A program made the translations under genes and the position numbers. A DNA stretch of 64,000 nt from Sporosarcina sp. FSL W8-0480 (GTDB taxonomy: Bacteria > Bacillota > Bacilli > Bacillales_A > Planococcaceae), in NCBI RefSeq assembly GCF_037963765.1, contig NZ_CP150166.1:3185598-3249597 (forward strand). The letters are read 5' to 3'. Of this stretch, positions 44,071 to 53,431 are shown piece by piece (positions within the stretch are counted from its first letter, which is position 1; every line of letters starts with the position of its first letter). The notes beneath the pieces are model-generated. The model ran no database searches, was not told the DNA's origin, and saw nothing but the letters and a program-made list of their open reading frames with translations.

Positions 44071-44895
44071 TTAATTGACACGGCCAATTTCATTCACTGC
44101 TTTTTCCATGCTACGGTCATATGCCTGGAGTATTTTTTGATTCGCCTCGAACGCCCTGAACGCGGCAAGCATGTCCGTCATCGTCTTCGCTGCATCTACG
44201 TTAGAGCCTTCCAAATACCCCTGTTGGAATGAAAAGCCGCCTTGCGTTCCCGGAAGGTTTCCGTTTTGACTCGCGAATAGGCCGTTATCTTGTTTCAAAA
44301 GTGAGGAGGGCTGCTCCGCGAATGAAACACCAAGTGTCGCAACTGTTGCCCCATCTTGCATGATGACACCATTGTCGGAAATAGTGAATTCATCACTTTG
44401 CAACTGAATGCGTTGTCCGTTTGAGTCAAGAACATAGTATCCCATCGGATTCGTCAGATTGCCGTTCGCGTCAATCGTGAAATTACCGTTTCGTGTGTAC
44501 AGCTCATTTCCATTTTCATTTTCAAGCCTGAAAAAGACAGTTCCACGCTCGTTCGTTTCGGTATTGACCGGCAAATTGACATCGATGAGTGCAACGTCAG
44601 TCGTCATGCCGGTTTCCCGTAGTGATCCTTGCGTGAAAAGCGGCAATGTCTCTTGCATGTAAACGCCTGTTGAAAGTGGCCCTACTAACGTTATGCCTTT
44701 ATAGTGAAGGCCTTTTTCCGTAGGAATCCGTGTCGCGTTCACACTGGACATTAACATTTCAGGGAATGACCGGATCGTTGACTGTTCAGCTTTAAAGCCC
44801 GGTGTGTTGGCGTTCGCCATATTATTCGCCAACATTTCCGTCCTGCGCTGTTGCGCGATCATGCCGGAACCTGCTGTGTAAAATCCTCGGAACAT
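44071..44895 (-). CDS. flhO: Flagellar basal-body rod-type protein FlhO
   Basis: 274 aa. MFRGFYTAGSGMIAQQRRTEMLANNMANANTPGFK is the standard rod N-terminus (positions 1-35), and the C-terminus has EGSNVDAAKTMTDMLAAFRAFEANQKIL. Paralog of FlhP. Exported through the flagellar type III apparatus. First of the flhO-flhP pair, 49 bp downstream of mbl. Confidence 0.93.
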   Translation of the reverse strand: MFRGFYTAGSGMIAQQRRTEMLANNMANANTPGFKAEQSTIRSFPEMLMSSVNATRIPTEKGLHYKGITLVGPLSTGVYMQETLPLFTQGSLRETGMTTDVALIDVNLPVNTETNERGTVFFRLENENGNELYTRNGNFTIDANGNLTNPMGYYVLDSNGQRIQLQSDEFTISDNGVIMQDGATVATLGVSFAEQPSSLLKQDNGLFASQNGNLPGTQGGFSFQQGYLEGSNVDAAKTMTDMLAAFRAFEANQKILQAYDRSMEKAVNEIGRVN

Positions 44896-44944
44896 GGATG
44901 CCCGCCTCCTTTCGTTTATTATTTATTTCAATTAAAGTTAGGTT

Positions 44945-45937
44945 TCAATAACGTCCTGCTTTACTGATGTTTTCAAGAAGAATGCCCGTCCCGACTGCAA
45001 CACAGCTAAGTGGGTTGTCCGAAACAAAAACCGGAACTTTTAATTCCTCAGCAAGAAGTTGGTCTATTCCATGCATCAGCGCGCCGCCACCTGTAAGGAA
45101 AATGCCACGGTCTATAATGTCGGCGGAAAGTTCCGGTGGTGTTTTTTCCAAAACGTTTTTCGCCGATTGAACGATCATTTCCACAGATTCATTCAATGCT
45201 TCGCGAATTTCTTCAGAATCAACCGTAATTGTACGCGGTAAACCCGAAACCATATCGCGTCCACGAATATCCATCGATTCTTTACGGCTGCCCCGGAATA
45301 CCGTTGCAATGCTTTTCTTAATCGTTTCAGCTGTTCGTTCCCCAATATGTAGTTTATGCTTTCTTTTTATAGCTTGGATGATGTCATTGTCAAACATGTC
45401 GCCCGCCGCTTTTATCGACTCCGAAGTGACGATATCCCCCATCGACAGAACTGCGACATCCGTCGTTCCCCCGCCGATATCGATTACCATATTCCCGCTT
45501 GGTTGGAAAATGTCCATTCCGGCCCCGATTGCTGCGACTTTCGGCTCTTCTTCAAGATAGATCTTTTTTCCGCCGGATTTTTCTGCAGCGTCCTGGATTG
45601 CTTTCTGTTCGACACTTGTAATGTTCGTCGGGCAGCAAATCAGAATCCGCGGTTTCGACAAAAATCCTTTGACTTTCAACTTATTGATAAAATGGCGAAG
45701 CATCGCCTCGGTGACGTCGAAATCAGCGATGACTCCATCTTTCATTGGTCGGATCGCAACAATGTTACCTGGCGTTCTACCGACCATTTTACTGGCTTCC
45801 TCACCGACAGCCAAAACCTTATTCGTTTGCTTGTCAATGGCAACAACAGCCGGCTCGTCAAGCACAATCCCTTTCCCTTTTACGTGAATCAACACATTGG
45901 CAGTTCCAAGGTCGATTCCAATATCCTTAGCAAACAT
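44945..45937 (-). CDS. mbl: MreB-like rod-shape protein Mbl
   Basis: 330 aa from ATG 45937 (MFAKDIGIDLGTANV); the longer reading from 45967 is less typical. Actin-fold nucleotide-binding motifs: DLGTANV (phosphate 1), DIGGGTTDVAVLS (phosphate 2) and LTGGGALMHGID (adenosine). The position between spoIIID and flhO identifies it as Mbl rather than MreB. It guides lateral wall synthesis as membrane-bound filaments. Confidence 0.94.
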   Translation of the reverse strand: MFAKDIGIDLGTANVLIHVKGKGIVLDEPAVVAIDKQTNKVLAVGEEASKMVGRTPGNIVAIRPMKDGVIADFDVTEAMLRHFINKLKVKGFLSKPRILICCPTNITSVEQKAIQDAAEKSGGKKIYLEEEPKVAAIGAGMDIFQPSGNMVIDIGGGTTDVAVLSMGDIVTSESIKAAGDMFDNDIIQAIKRKHKLHIGERTAETIKKSIATVFRGSRKESMDIRGRDMVSGLPRTITVDSEEIREALNESVEMIVQSAKNVLEKTPPELSADIIDRGIFLTGGGALMHGIDQLLAEELKVPVFVSDNPLSCVAVGTGILLENISKAGRY

Positions 45938-46313
45938 CAATCCTGTTTCCCCTTCCGGCTCAATCATCTACATACGTATATTAGCCTACTCTACTGACTA
46001 TATATTGTATCACAATGGCGTTATGTTGAACACAAAAATTGACAGTTATTTCACATATATTTATTCAGAATTAAAAAGCGTAGGATGTTATGTCGATTGG
46101 AGAAAATTTACAAGATATTTTGGGAGGTTCTTATTTTCATAGCGGTTCGGAATAATGCTTTTTTATTCCAATTTAGTCGATGGGGGTAAATTCATTAAAC
46201 TTTTTCGAGGTGATTTCGGGGGATATTTCCTGTAGGGGGAAAGGTTGTCCACATGCGAAAAGACAGGGTGTCCGCCCTACTGCCTAGGCTGGTTGCGTCC
46301 CCGTCTATTCTCA
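45938..46313. other. Intergenic region between spoIIID and mbl
   Basis: 376 bp, AT-rich near mbl (promoter expected), with GC-richer sequence near the spoIIID stop. No ORF or array seen. Confidence 0.35.
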
Positions 46314-46583
46314 CTACATGTTGCGGGCCTTCTTATTTTCATTCATCCATTTCATCCGTGTTGCTTCACCGCCTCTTAAATGTCTGACAGACTTATGATA
46401 GGCAAGTACTTTTGCGACTTCTTCAGACAACTCAGCATCCACATTCGGCAGTCGTTCCGTTAAATCTTTGTGGACCGTGCTTTTCGAATAGCCCGTCGCT
46501 TTCGCAAGTGCCCGTACTGTAAGTCCAGTGTCCAGCAACATTTTACCGAGGCGCACGCATCGCCTCCGAATTTGCTCGTGCAC
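46314..46583 (-). CDS. spoIIID: Sporulation transcription factor SpoIIID
   Basis: 89 aa, normal length 89-93. Helix-turn-helix at about 20-45 (TVRALAKATGYSKSTVHKDL) and basic C-terminus GGEATRMKWMNEN. It is the mother-cell regulator that modulates sigma-E and sigma-K regulons. mbl follows, as in Bacillus; upstream the usual spoIIQ neighbour is displaced by 3.4 kb of arrays and a NERD gene. Confidence 0.96.
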   Translation of the reverse strand: MHEQIRRRCVRLGKMLLDTGLTVRALAKATGYSKSTVHKDLTERLPNVDAELSEEVAKVLAYHKSVRHLRGGEATRMKWMNENKKARNM

Positions 46584-46693
46584 GCCCTCTTCCTTTCCCT
46601 GTCAGCTCCGTTTCTTCCTTTATCTTATGCGAGGTATGACCGGATTATGTCTGGGCGTTGTTAGAGGGGGGAAATATAGAGATGGATTTAATT

Positions 46694-47218
46694 GCGGTGA
46701 AAGGAGAACTTTTTTGGTGGAAAGGAGAACTCCTGGAGCAGGAAGGAGAACTCTTCCGATGGAAAGGAGAACTCCTGGCGCGTTAACGAGAACTCTTTCG
46801 GTGGAAAGGAGAACTTCGGGAGCGTTAATGAGAACTCTTCCGGTGGAAAGGAGAACTCCTGGCGCAGGAAGGAGAACTCTTCCGATGGAAAGGAGAACTC
46901 CTGGCGCGTTAATGAGAACTCTTCCGATGAAAAGGAGAACTCCTGGCGCGTTAATGAGAACTCTTCCGGTGGAAAGGAGAACTTCGGGAACGGGAATGAG
47001 AACTCTTCCGATGGAAAGGAGAACTCCTGGCGCGTTAACGAGAACTCTTTCGGTGGAAAGGAGAACTCCGGGAACGTTAATGAGAACTCTTTCGGTGGAA
47101 AGGAGAACTCCTGGGTCAGGAATGAGAACTCTTCCGATGGAAAGGAGAACTCCTGGGTCAGGAATGAGAACTCTTCCGGCGGATAGGAGAACTTTCCCAG
47201 TTTAAAGGAGTACTACAG
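46694..47218 (+). repeat. Family C tandem array C1 (25 units x 21 bp)
   Basis: GAGAACT cores every 21 bp from about 46704 to 47208. GAGAACTCTTCCGATGGAAAG units alternate with GAGAACTCCTGGCGCGTTAAT-type units (42-bp dimers). As 21 is divisible by three, frames stay open; the 225-codon frame here is a by-product. It lies about 110 bp upstream of spoIIID. Confidence 0.93.
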
Positions 47219-47227
47219 AAAAAACTA

Positions 47228-47342
47228 ATTTGTGGAAAGGCATTAGGCGCGATTAGATGTTGCTTAAAACAATATAAGTTCCGCGGAATGGATGTATGTC
47301 TACTTAAAATCATTCGCGCCAAATGCTTTTGACACTTTAAAG
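47228..47342 (+). repeat. Inverted-repeat element next to C1 (dispersed element, copy 5, full length)
   Basis: Left arm GGAAAGGCATTAGGCGCGA and right arm TTCGCGCCAAATGCTTTTGAC are imperfect inverted repeats about 105 bp apart end to end, with CCGCGG (47281) in the middle. The same full-length element lies at 48569-48682 on the other side of the NERD gene, in the same orientation. Confidence 0.7.
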
Positions 47343-47354
47343 ATCTGTCTTTCA

Positions 47355-48311
47355 TTATTTATCGATCTGTAACTCATAATGGGCATTTCGGCCATGCCCT
47401 ATAAGTTTTGTTGGGGCTTTCGCTAATAAATATTTCGCAAGATGTCGACATTCGATTTGCATGAAATACCTAAACTCCTTGTTAGTCATTGTCTCTTTTA
47501 TTAAATAGCGCCAGTCTTCTAATGCCGCTTTATACTCTTCTGACCCCATATAGCCGCAGGAGAAACACCGCCATTTTCTTTCCTCCCATTTCATCTTAAA
47601 TTTTCCGCATTCCGTACAAATGACCCCTGGAATTATTTCGGCTGGATGAATATTGAATTTAGTGGCCAACGGAAAAGGATTAAACTCACGATGATTTTTG
47701 AGAATTTCATTGGATAGTTTTTGAATTTCTTGTCTGCTTAAGATTTCTTGATTGATTGGTAGTGATCTTAGGTATGCTGGAACGTCGTAGGTAAACATAA
47801 TATCCATCTCAGGTGTTTCCTCAATTTGCATCTCGTTATTGTATGCAAACGCAATTAGCCCTCTAACCGGCATTTTGATGTTCCTTGCATGCAACCAATT
47901 CTCCAATAAATGTATTTTTCTTTCAACTTCAGTTATTGGGCTACGAAGAGGTATCCGTTGTCCCGATGGATATTCCTTTATAAATTGCATAGGTTTTGCC
48001 TTAACTACTATTTTTTCTGCTATGTTCTTTACTTCGGAGATGACGATAAAGGAAGAAGTAATGAGTAATGAGTCCATTTGAAAATAAATTCCGTCATAAT
48101 TTAAGGTTACATCATGAAGAATTGCATGTGGATAACGGGGTTTAAATTCTTTTAGATACTTATCGTATTGGCATTCCCCATTGTATCCTGCTTCAACATT
48201 ATAAAGTTTCTCCTTAATTTTTTGCTTGTTCTCGTTGCCCCTCCCTAATCTCCTTTCCAATGCAATTAATCCGTCCATTTCACTTGTTCGTTTCCTTTGT
48301 TTTATTATCAT
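47355..48311 (-). CDS. NERD-domain protein with C-terminal zinc ribbon, paralog 2
   Basis: 318 aa from ATG 48311, with a perfect GGAGGTGA 8 nt upstream; the 48329 start is upstream of that site. NERD domain (about 35-150): YNGECQYD, FQMDSLLIT, SEVKNI, matching the PD-(D/E)XK-like positions of paralog 1 at 28217. Zinc ribbon near the C-terminus with CTEC and CFSCG pairs. Flanked on both sides by the inverted-repeat element and family C arrays, in the gap between spoIIID and spoIIQ, so it probably arrived by insertion (inference). Predicted nuclease; target unknown. Confidence 0.85.
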   Translation of the reverse strand: MIIKQRKRTSEMDGLIALERRLGRGNENKQKIKEKLYNVEAGYNGECQYDKYLKEFKPRYPHAILHDVTLNYDGIYFQMDSLLITSSFIVISEVKNIAEKIVVKAKPMQFIKEYPSGQRIPLRSPITEVERKIHLLENWLHARNIKMPVRGLIAFAYNNEMQIEETPEMDIMFTYDVPAYLRSLPINQEILSRQEIQKLSNEILKNHREFNPFPLATKFNIHPAEIIPGVICTECGKFKMKWEERKWRCFSCGYMGSEEYKAALEDWRYLIKETMTNKEFRYFMQIECRHLAKYLLAKAPTKLIGHGRNAHYELQIDK

Positions 48312-48329
48312 TAATAAAATCACCTCCAT

Positions 48330-48560
48330 TCTATTGTAGTGCTATGACATTCTACTTGGAATAGTCTGACGCAAACTCGAAGTTAAAGGGTGAAAAGAGG
48401 GGTAAAAATGAATTTTAAACCGGGATTCGGGGGTAAAATCTAATTTTCATCGTTTTTAAAAATCGAATAAATTGGTGATTACTTGACTTTTTCTGTTTTA
48501 TGTTTTGCAATGTGAAATCTTCCAGGTTAAAGAAGAACCACCAGAGCATGAAGCGTAGAA
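48330..48560. other. Leader of NERD paralog 2
   Basis: AT-rich. Contains CGCAAACTCGAAGTT (also in the leader of paralog 1) and, near 48520-48550, one decayed family C unit (ATCTTCCAGGTTAAAGAAGAACC), showing that C-type repeats once extended left of the element. Confidence 0.45.
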
Positions 48561-48568
48561 ACCCTATT

Positions 48569-48684
48569 AATTGTGGAAAGCATTAGGCGCGAATATGTAG
48601 TGTAATAAACAATTAAAAATCCCGCGGAAGGATCTTTGTCCCTATAGAAAACCAATTCGCGCAAAATGCCTTTGACATTTAAAT
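48569..48684 (+). repeat. Inverted-repeat element next to C2 (dispersed element, copy 6, full length)
   Basis: TTGTGGAAAGCATTAGGCGCGAA on the left and AATTCGCGCAAAATGCCTTTGACA on the right, with CCGCGG at 48632. Same size and orientation as copy 5. Direct flanking duplications were not evident by eye. Confidence 0.7.
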
Positions 48685-48702
48685 GGTTTTGGCACCTTGA
48701 AT

Positions 48703-50003
48703 GAGAACTCTTCATGTTAAAGGAGAACTTTTCAGCGATAAAGGAGAACTCAGCGCACATTAATGAGAACTCTCTCACGAGAAAGGGGAACTCTCCCACG
48801 ATAAAGGAGAACTCCGCGCGCAGTAACGAGAACTCTCCCATGAGAAAGGAGAACTACGCGCACGCTAATGAGAACTCTCCCACGAGAAAGGAGAACTACG
48901 CGCGCAGTAATGAGAACTCTTCCACGGAAAAGGAGAACTACGCGCACGCTAATGAGAACTCTTCACCGATAAAGGAGAACTCCGAGCACGCTAATGAGAA
49001 CTCTTCCACGAGAAAGGAGAACTACGCACACGCTAACGAGAACTCTTCCATGAGAAAGGAGAACTACACGAACGGTAACGAGAACTCTTCCGCGATAAAG
49101 GAGAACTCCGCGCGCAGTAACGAGAACTCTCCCACGAGAAAGGAGAACTACGCGCACGCTAATGAGAACTCTTCACCGATAAAGGAGAACTCCGCGCGCA
49201 GTAATGAGAACTCTTACACGAGAAAGGAGAACTACGCGCACGCTAATGAGAACTCTCCCACGTTAAAGGAGAACTCCGCGCGCAGTAATGAGAACTCTTC
49301 CACGGAAAAGGAGAACTACGCGCACGCTAATGAGAACTCTCCCTCGAGAAAGGAGAACTACGCGCACGCTAACGAGAACTCTTCCACGTTAAAGGAGAAC
49401 TTCGCGTGCATTAACGAGAACTTTTCCACGTTAAAGGAGAACTACACGAACGGTAACGAGAACTCTTCACCGATAAAGGAGAACTACGCGCACGGTAACG
49501 AGAACTCTTACACGAGAAAGGAGAACTCCGCGCGCAGTAATGAGAACTCTTCCACGATAAAGGAGAACTCCGAGCACGCTAATGAGAACTCTTCCACGAG
49601 AAAGGAGAACTACGCGCACGGTAATGAGAACTCTCCCACGAGAAAGGAGAACTACGCGCACGCTAATGAGAACTCTCCCACGAGAAAGGAGAACTCCGCG
49701 CGCAGTAATGAGAACTCTTCCACGGAAAAGGGGAACTACGCGCACGCTAACGAGAACTCTTCACCGTTAAAGGAGAACTTCGCGTGCATTAACGAGAACT
49801 TTTCCACGTTAAAGGAGAACTCCGCGCACGCTAATGAGAACTTTTCCACGTTAAAGGAGAACTCCACGCACGGTAACGAGAACTCTTCCACGAGAAAGGA
49901 GAACTACGCGCGCGCTAATGAGAACTCCACGCACGGTAACAAGAACTACGCGCGCAGTAATGAGAACTCTCCCACGATAAAGGAGAACTCACAAGAAATT
50001 AAA
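48703..50003 (+). repeat. Family C tandem array C2 (about 62 units x 21 bp)
   Basis: GAGAACT cores from 48703 to 49983; the first step is 20 bp, and the following 60 average exactly 21 bp. Units of CTTCCACGAGAAAG type usually alternate with ACGCGCACGCTAAT and CCGCGCGCAGTAAT types, a 42-bp period. One frame stays open for 442 codons as NENSxxxKENxAxA repeats, without a ribosome binding site at its ATG. It ends at the spoIIQ terminator. Confidence 0.95.
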
Positions 50004-50037
50004 AAATCCACCCCGCAATTCAGCGGGGTGGATAGGC
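50004..50037 (-). terminator. Terminator of spoIID-spoIIQ
   Basis: ATCCACCCCGC-AATTCA-GCGGGGTGGAT; on the minus strand it is followed by TTTTTTAATT. Confidence 0.9.
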
Positions 50038-50038
50038 A

Positions 50039-50689
50039 TTAAAATCCTAAATATGAGCGCGGGTTGACTGGGATGCCGTCTTTGTGTACTTCGAAAAGTA
50101 GATGTGTGCCGGCTTGGGCGTTCCAATCGTTGCTTGTGGCCGTGCCGAGTGATTGTCCTTGGATGACTTCGTCGCCTTCTTTAACGAGAATGCCAGTTAG
50201 TGAGCCGTAGACTGTTGTCATTCCGTTGGCGTGGGCGATTTTGACTTCGCCGCCTTTGAAATGGTCCAAAATGACTTCCTGGACGACTCCGCTCATGGCT
50301 GCGACTACTTCAAATGGTTGGCCATCAACAGAGATTGAGACGCCTTTGTTTGTAATGTACGTTTGGTTGAAGACAAGTAGTGCGTTTTCGCGCGCTTCTT
50401 CGTCTGCTTCTGCATCATAGTACTCTTGTAAAATGGCCACGTTGTCGAAAAGTTCTTCATTGAACGGGTATTTGAGTACTTCATTTGCAGCGTTTGTTTC
50501 TACGATTGGTTGGTTGTCAGGATCAGCTGTTGCATCGGCTGTTTCGTTAGGACCTTTTTGAATGGCATTGTAGCCCCAAATCATGCCGACGAACACGATC
50601 GCGATTCCCGCATAGATGGCAGGCCAGAACCATCTATTCTTTTGACTCTTATTCTTCTGAGAAGGGAATTTCGGTTTTTCTTCTCGCAT
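50039..50689 (-). CDS. spoIIQ: Stage II sporulation protein Q (degenerate M23 domain)
   Basis: 216 aa from ATG 50689 (MREEKPKF, like Bacillus MREEE), 6 nt after GAGGTG. One membrane helix (about 21-39) and an extracellular LytM/M23-like domain (about 110-210). SpoIIQ sits in the forespore membrane and binds SpoIIIAH across the intermembrane space during engulfment. The metal-binding HxH motif reads HLL and the first motif reads HANG in place of HxxD-type ligands, so peptidase activity is unlikely. 10 bp downstream of spoIID. Confidence 0.9.
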   Translation of the reverse strand: MREEKPKFPSQKNKSQKNRWFWPAIYAGIAIVFVGMIWGYNAIQKGPNETADATADPDNQPIVETNAANEVLKYPFNEELFDNVAILQEYYDAEADEEARENALLVFNQTYITNKGVSISVDGQPFEVVAAMSGVVQEVILDHFKGGEVKIAHANGMTTVYGSLTGILVKEGDEVIQGQSLGTATSNDWNAQAGTHLLFEVHKDGIPVNPRSYLGF

Positions 50690-50699
50690 TATCATCACC

Positions 50700-51671
50700 T
50701 CACTTGCTATTGTTTGCAAGTGTTGGTGATTTTAAACATTCAGATTCAGGAAGTTCAAACTTTTTTATTTTTGTGCCTGAATAGTAGTATGTGATAATGT
50801 TTTCTGCCGTCCATCCTTTCCTGGCGAAGGCCTCTGCACCGTATTGGCTCATGCCGACTCCGTGGCCATATCCTATCGTATCGATGATGACGATTTTGTT
50901 TGTGACGTCATACGCAATGTTGAAGTCCGTGGAGGCAAGTCCAAGTGCCTCGCGCATTTCCCTGCCGCTCATTTCAAACTCACCAGACACCGCTTTCTGG
51001 ACTCGTCCTGTATGATTGCGAACGAGTTGAAGGTTTTTGAAACGATCTGCATTCCAAGAGGAACCAAGTTTTTTATTCCACTGGACGATTGGCATTTCGA
51101 CCCGTCTTTCAAATTCCGCTGCAACGATGTCCTCACCCGGGCTTTCAACGCTTTGTAAGTACGGGATTGAGCTGCCGCTGTAGTTTTGCGCTGTCTCGGT
51201 CTTACCGTTCGAGGTGGAGAAAAACATGGCGGTGATCAGTTCGTCTTCATAGACAATTGTGTCCCCCGCTGTCGACTCTACTATTTCGAGTAGTCTTTTC
51301 TCGTTTTTCCTGAAATCCTTGCCCCACCGTTCCCTTCGTTCTTCCACCGTTTTGTACACTTGCGCGGAGACGGTTGCTTCGATAGGTTTCTTGCCGTTCT
51401 CTGTAGTCCGCAGTACATATGTCCGTGCAGCAATCGCCTGGGCTCTTAAGGCTTCGTCATGGAAGTCCATCGGCATTTCGCCGGCGACGACTCCGATGAC
51501 GTAATCCTCAAGAGGCAATGACTTGTCCACCCCTTCCACTGTGATATAGATTGTGCACGGCTCCTCTGTTGCTACAACTTCTGGTTCTGGTTCTGTCTCG
51601 ATAGTTTTTTTCATGAGGATGGGAATAAAAAATAGTAGTACGATCAATAAAGCAGCTAGTAGTTTGTCCAT
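50700..51671 (-). CDS. spoIID: Stage II sporulation protein D (lytic transglycosylase)
   Basis: 323 aa from ATG 51671, which opens into a membrane anchor (MDKLLAALLIVLLFFIPIL); an upstream TTG reading enters the murA terminator. SpoIID/LytB domain with LEDYVIGVVAGEMPMDFHDEAL (catalytic Glu in GEMP), ALRAQAIAARTYVL and GYGHGVGMSQYGAEAFA. It cleaves glycan strands during engulfment. Ribosome binding site poor. The window does not include spoIIM or spoIIP. Confidence 0.92.
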   Translation of the reverse strand: MDKLLAALLIVLLFFIPILMKKTIETEPEPEVVATEEPCTIYITVEGVDKSLPLEDYVIGVVAGEMPMDFHDEALRAQAIAARTYVLRTTENGKKPIEATVSAQVYKTVEERRERWGKDFRKNEKRLLEIVESTAGDTIVYEDELITAMFFSTSNGKTETAQNYSGSSIPYLQSVESPGEDIVAAEFERRVEMPIVQWNKKLGSSWNADRFKNLQLVRNHTGRVQKAVSGEFEMSGREMREALGLASTDFNIAYDVTNKIVIIDTIGYGHGVGMSQYGAEAFARKGWTAENIITYYYSGTKIKKFELPESECLKSPTLANNSK

Positions 51672-51705
51672 GTTTGATTGTATGAAGTTGGTGTGGGTTT
51701 CATTC

Positions 51706-51750
51706 AACAAAAAAAGTAGAGGGTGGAATATTTTCCTCCTCTACTTTCGG
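51706..51750 (-). terminator. Terminator of murA
   Basis: AAAGTAGAGG-...-CCTCTACTTT with TTTTTTTG on the minus strand. Same stem sequence (AGTAGAGG) as two other terminators in the window. Confidence 0.85.
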
Positions 51751-51763
51751 ATTATATTTTCAA

Positions 51764-53062
51764 TCATACAAGTTCTATTTCTTTAACGATTTTTTCTTCC
51801 TCGGATACGCGTTCGATATCTGCGCCAAGTGCTTTTAATTTCTTATGGAAGTCGACGTAGCCTCTGTCCAAGTGGATGAGTTCTGTTACGCGCGTAACGC
51901 CTTCTGCGACGAGTCCTGCCAAGATGAGGGCAGCTGCTGCACGAAGGTCTGTTGCTGCGACTTCAGCACCTTGCAGATCGGATGGCCCTGAGATGATGAC
52001 TGAACGTCCTTCGATTTTAACGCTTGCGTTCATGCGGCGGAATTCTTCTACGTGCATGAAGCGGTTTTCGAATACAGTTTCTGTCAATACTCCCGTGCCT
52101 GTTGCTGTAAGCATGAGCGCCATCATTTGGGATTGCATATCTGTCGGGAAGCCTGGATGCGGCATCGTCTTCAGATCGACTGCTTTTAATGGGTGCTGCG
52201 CCTGAATGCGAAGTCCTTCATCCAATTCAGTGATTTTGACGCCCATTTCTCCAAGCTTTGAGATTAATGCAGCGTTATGCTCAGGAACGGCGTTTTCGAT
52301 TGTGACATCGCCTCCTGTGATAGCAGCTGCCACCATGAACGTTCCTGTTTCGATGCGGTCAGGAATGATATGATGGATTGTTCCATGTAATTTCTGAACG
52401 CCTTCGATACGGATGGCATCTGTTCCAGCTCCGATGACACGGCCGCCCATTTCGTTGATGAAGTTCGCTAAATCGACAATTTCCGGCTCTTTCGCCGCGT
52501 TTTCGATAACGGTCGTGCCTGTTGCGAGTGCAGCGGCAGTCATGATGTTTTCTGTTGCACCAACGCTCGGGAAGTCGAGGTAAATCTTAGCTCCTTTTAG
52601 TCCGTTCTCTGCTTTCGCCTCTACATGTCCATTGCCGAATGTAATTTCTGCTCCCATCGCTTCGAATCCTTTAAGATGCTGATCGATTGGACGGGATCCG
52701 ATTGCGCATCCACCTGGTAGTGCAACGCGTGCGAAACCGTTACGTGCAAGTAGTGGACCCATGACCAAAATAGATGCACGCATTTTCCGTACATATTCGA
52801 AATGTGCTTCGCTTGAAAGCGGTTCTGTCGAATCAATTATTACTTGCCCTTTTTCTGCGTCATATTCAACTTTTGCATTAAGGCTTTTCACAACTTCGTT
52901 AATTGTCGAAACATCTGAAAGGTTAGGTACATCTCTTATGACGTTTGGCCCATCCGACGCTAACAATGCTGCAGCAAGTATTGGTAATACTGCATTTTTT
53001 GCGCCCTCTACACGAACGTTTCCATTAAGAACACGTCCACCTCTAATAATTATTTTATCCAC
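51764..53062 (-). CDS. murA: UDP-N-acetylglucosamine 1-carboxyvinyltransferase
   Basis: 432 aa. EPT fold; Lys22 in GAKNAVLP and the catalytic Cys119 in [15 protein letters not shown], which also decides fosfomycin sensitivity. First committed step of peptidoglycan synthesis (PEP plus UDP-GlcNAc). Located between ywzB/atp and spoIID as in Bacillus (murAA). Starts [12 protein letters not shown] with GGAGGGAC upstream. Confidence 0.97.
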   Translation of the reverse strand: MDKIIIRGGRVLNGNVRVEGAKNAVLPILAAALLASDGPNVIRDVPNLSDVSTINEVVKSLNAKVEYDAEKGQVIIDSTEPLSSEAHFEYVRKMRASILVMGPLLARNGFARVALPGGCAIGSRPIDQHLKGFEAMGAEITFGNGHVEAKAENGLKGAKIYLDFPSVGATENIMTAAALATGTTVIENAAKEPEIVDLANFINEMGGRVIGAGTDAIRIEGVQKLHGTIHHIIPDRIETGTFMVAAAITGGDVTIENAVPEHNAALISKLGEMGVKITELDEGLRIQAQHPLKAVDLKTMPHPGFPTDMQSQMMALMLTATGTGVLTETVFENRFMHVEEFRRMNASVKIEGRSVIISGPSDLQGAEVAATDLRAAAALILAGLVAEGVTRVTELIHLDRGYVDFHKKLKALGADIERVSEEEKIVKEIELV

Positions 53063-53431
53063 AAAAAGTCCCTCCGACTCAAATTTATACTATTCGCCAT
53101 ATTTTTATCTTTTCTTATTTTTTTCGTCATGAATTAATCATAAAAACACATACTATTCTACAATGCTCTACATTATTAAACAAGTAACTACAGAGCTATT
53201 TTCCCTCTATCTGCAAGATAGTCTATAATATGTAGTCATTTGGTGATTTGTGTCCCTATGTTTGTTGGCATAAGTTCCGTGATATGTTCCGTCATTTTGC
53301 AATTCCCACTTTTTACACGAAGCTAAACATTTTTCATGCCATCGCCCCATATACGGCTTTGCATATACGCGGCGAAAACATGATAGGTAGTGATTAATGA
53401 TTACCTACCCCAATTTCTGACTAAATAACCC
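53063..53431. other. Intergenic region between ywzB and murA
   Basis: 369 bp, AT-rich. No ORF, array or strong hairpin seen; the murA promoter should be here. Confidence 0.4.

Noticed and set aside
46528..47205. 225-codon ORF through array C1
   Set aside because: Starts inside the spoIIID gene on the opposite strand and is made of the repeat; same period effect.
47355..48311. Restriction endonuclease or defence operon
   Set aside because: The NERD gene stands alone, with no methyltransferase, helicase or other defence partner next to it.
48714..50042. 442-codon ORF through array C2 as a repeat protein gene
   Set aside because: No ribosome binding site, the frame is open only because the 21-bp period is a multiple of three, and other frames on both strands are open too. 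Kept as a repeat, with the coding option listed as a finding.
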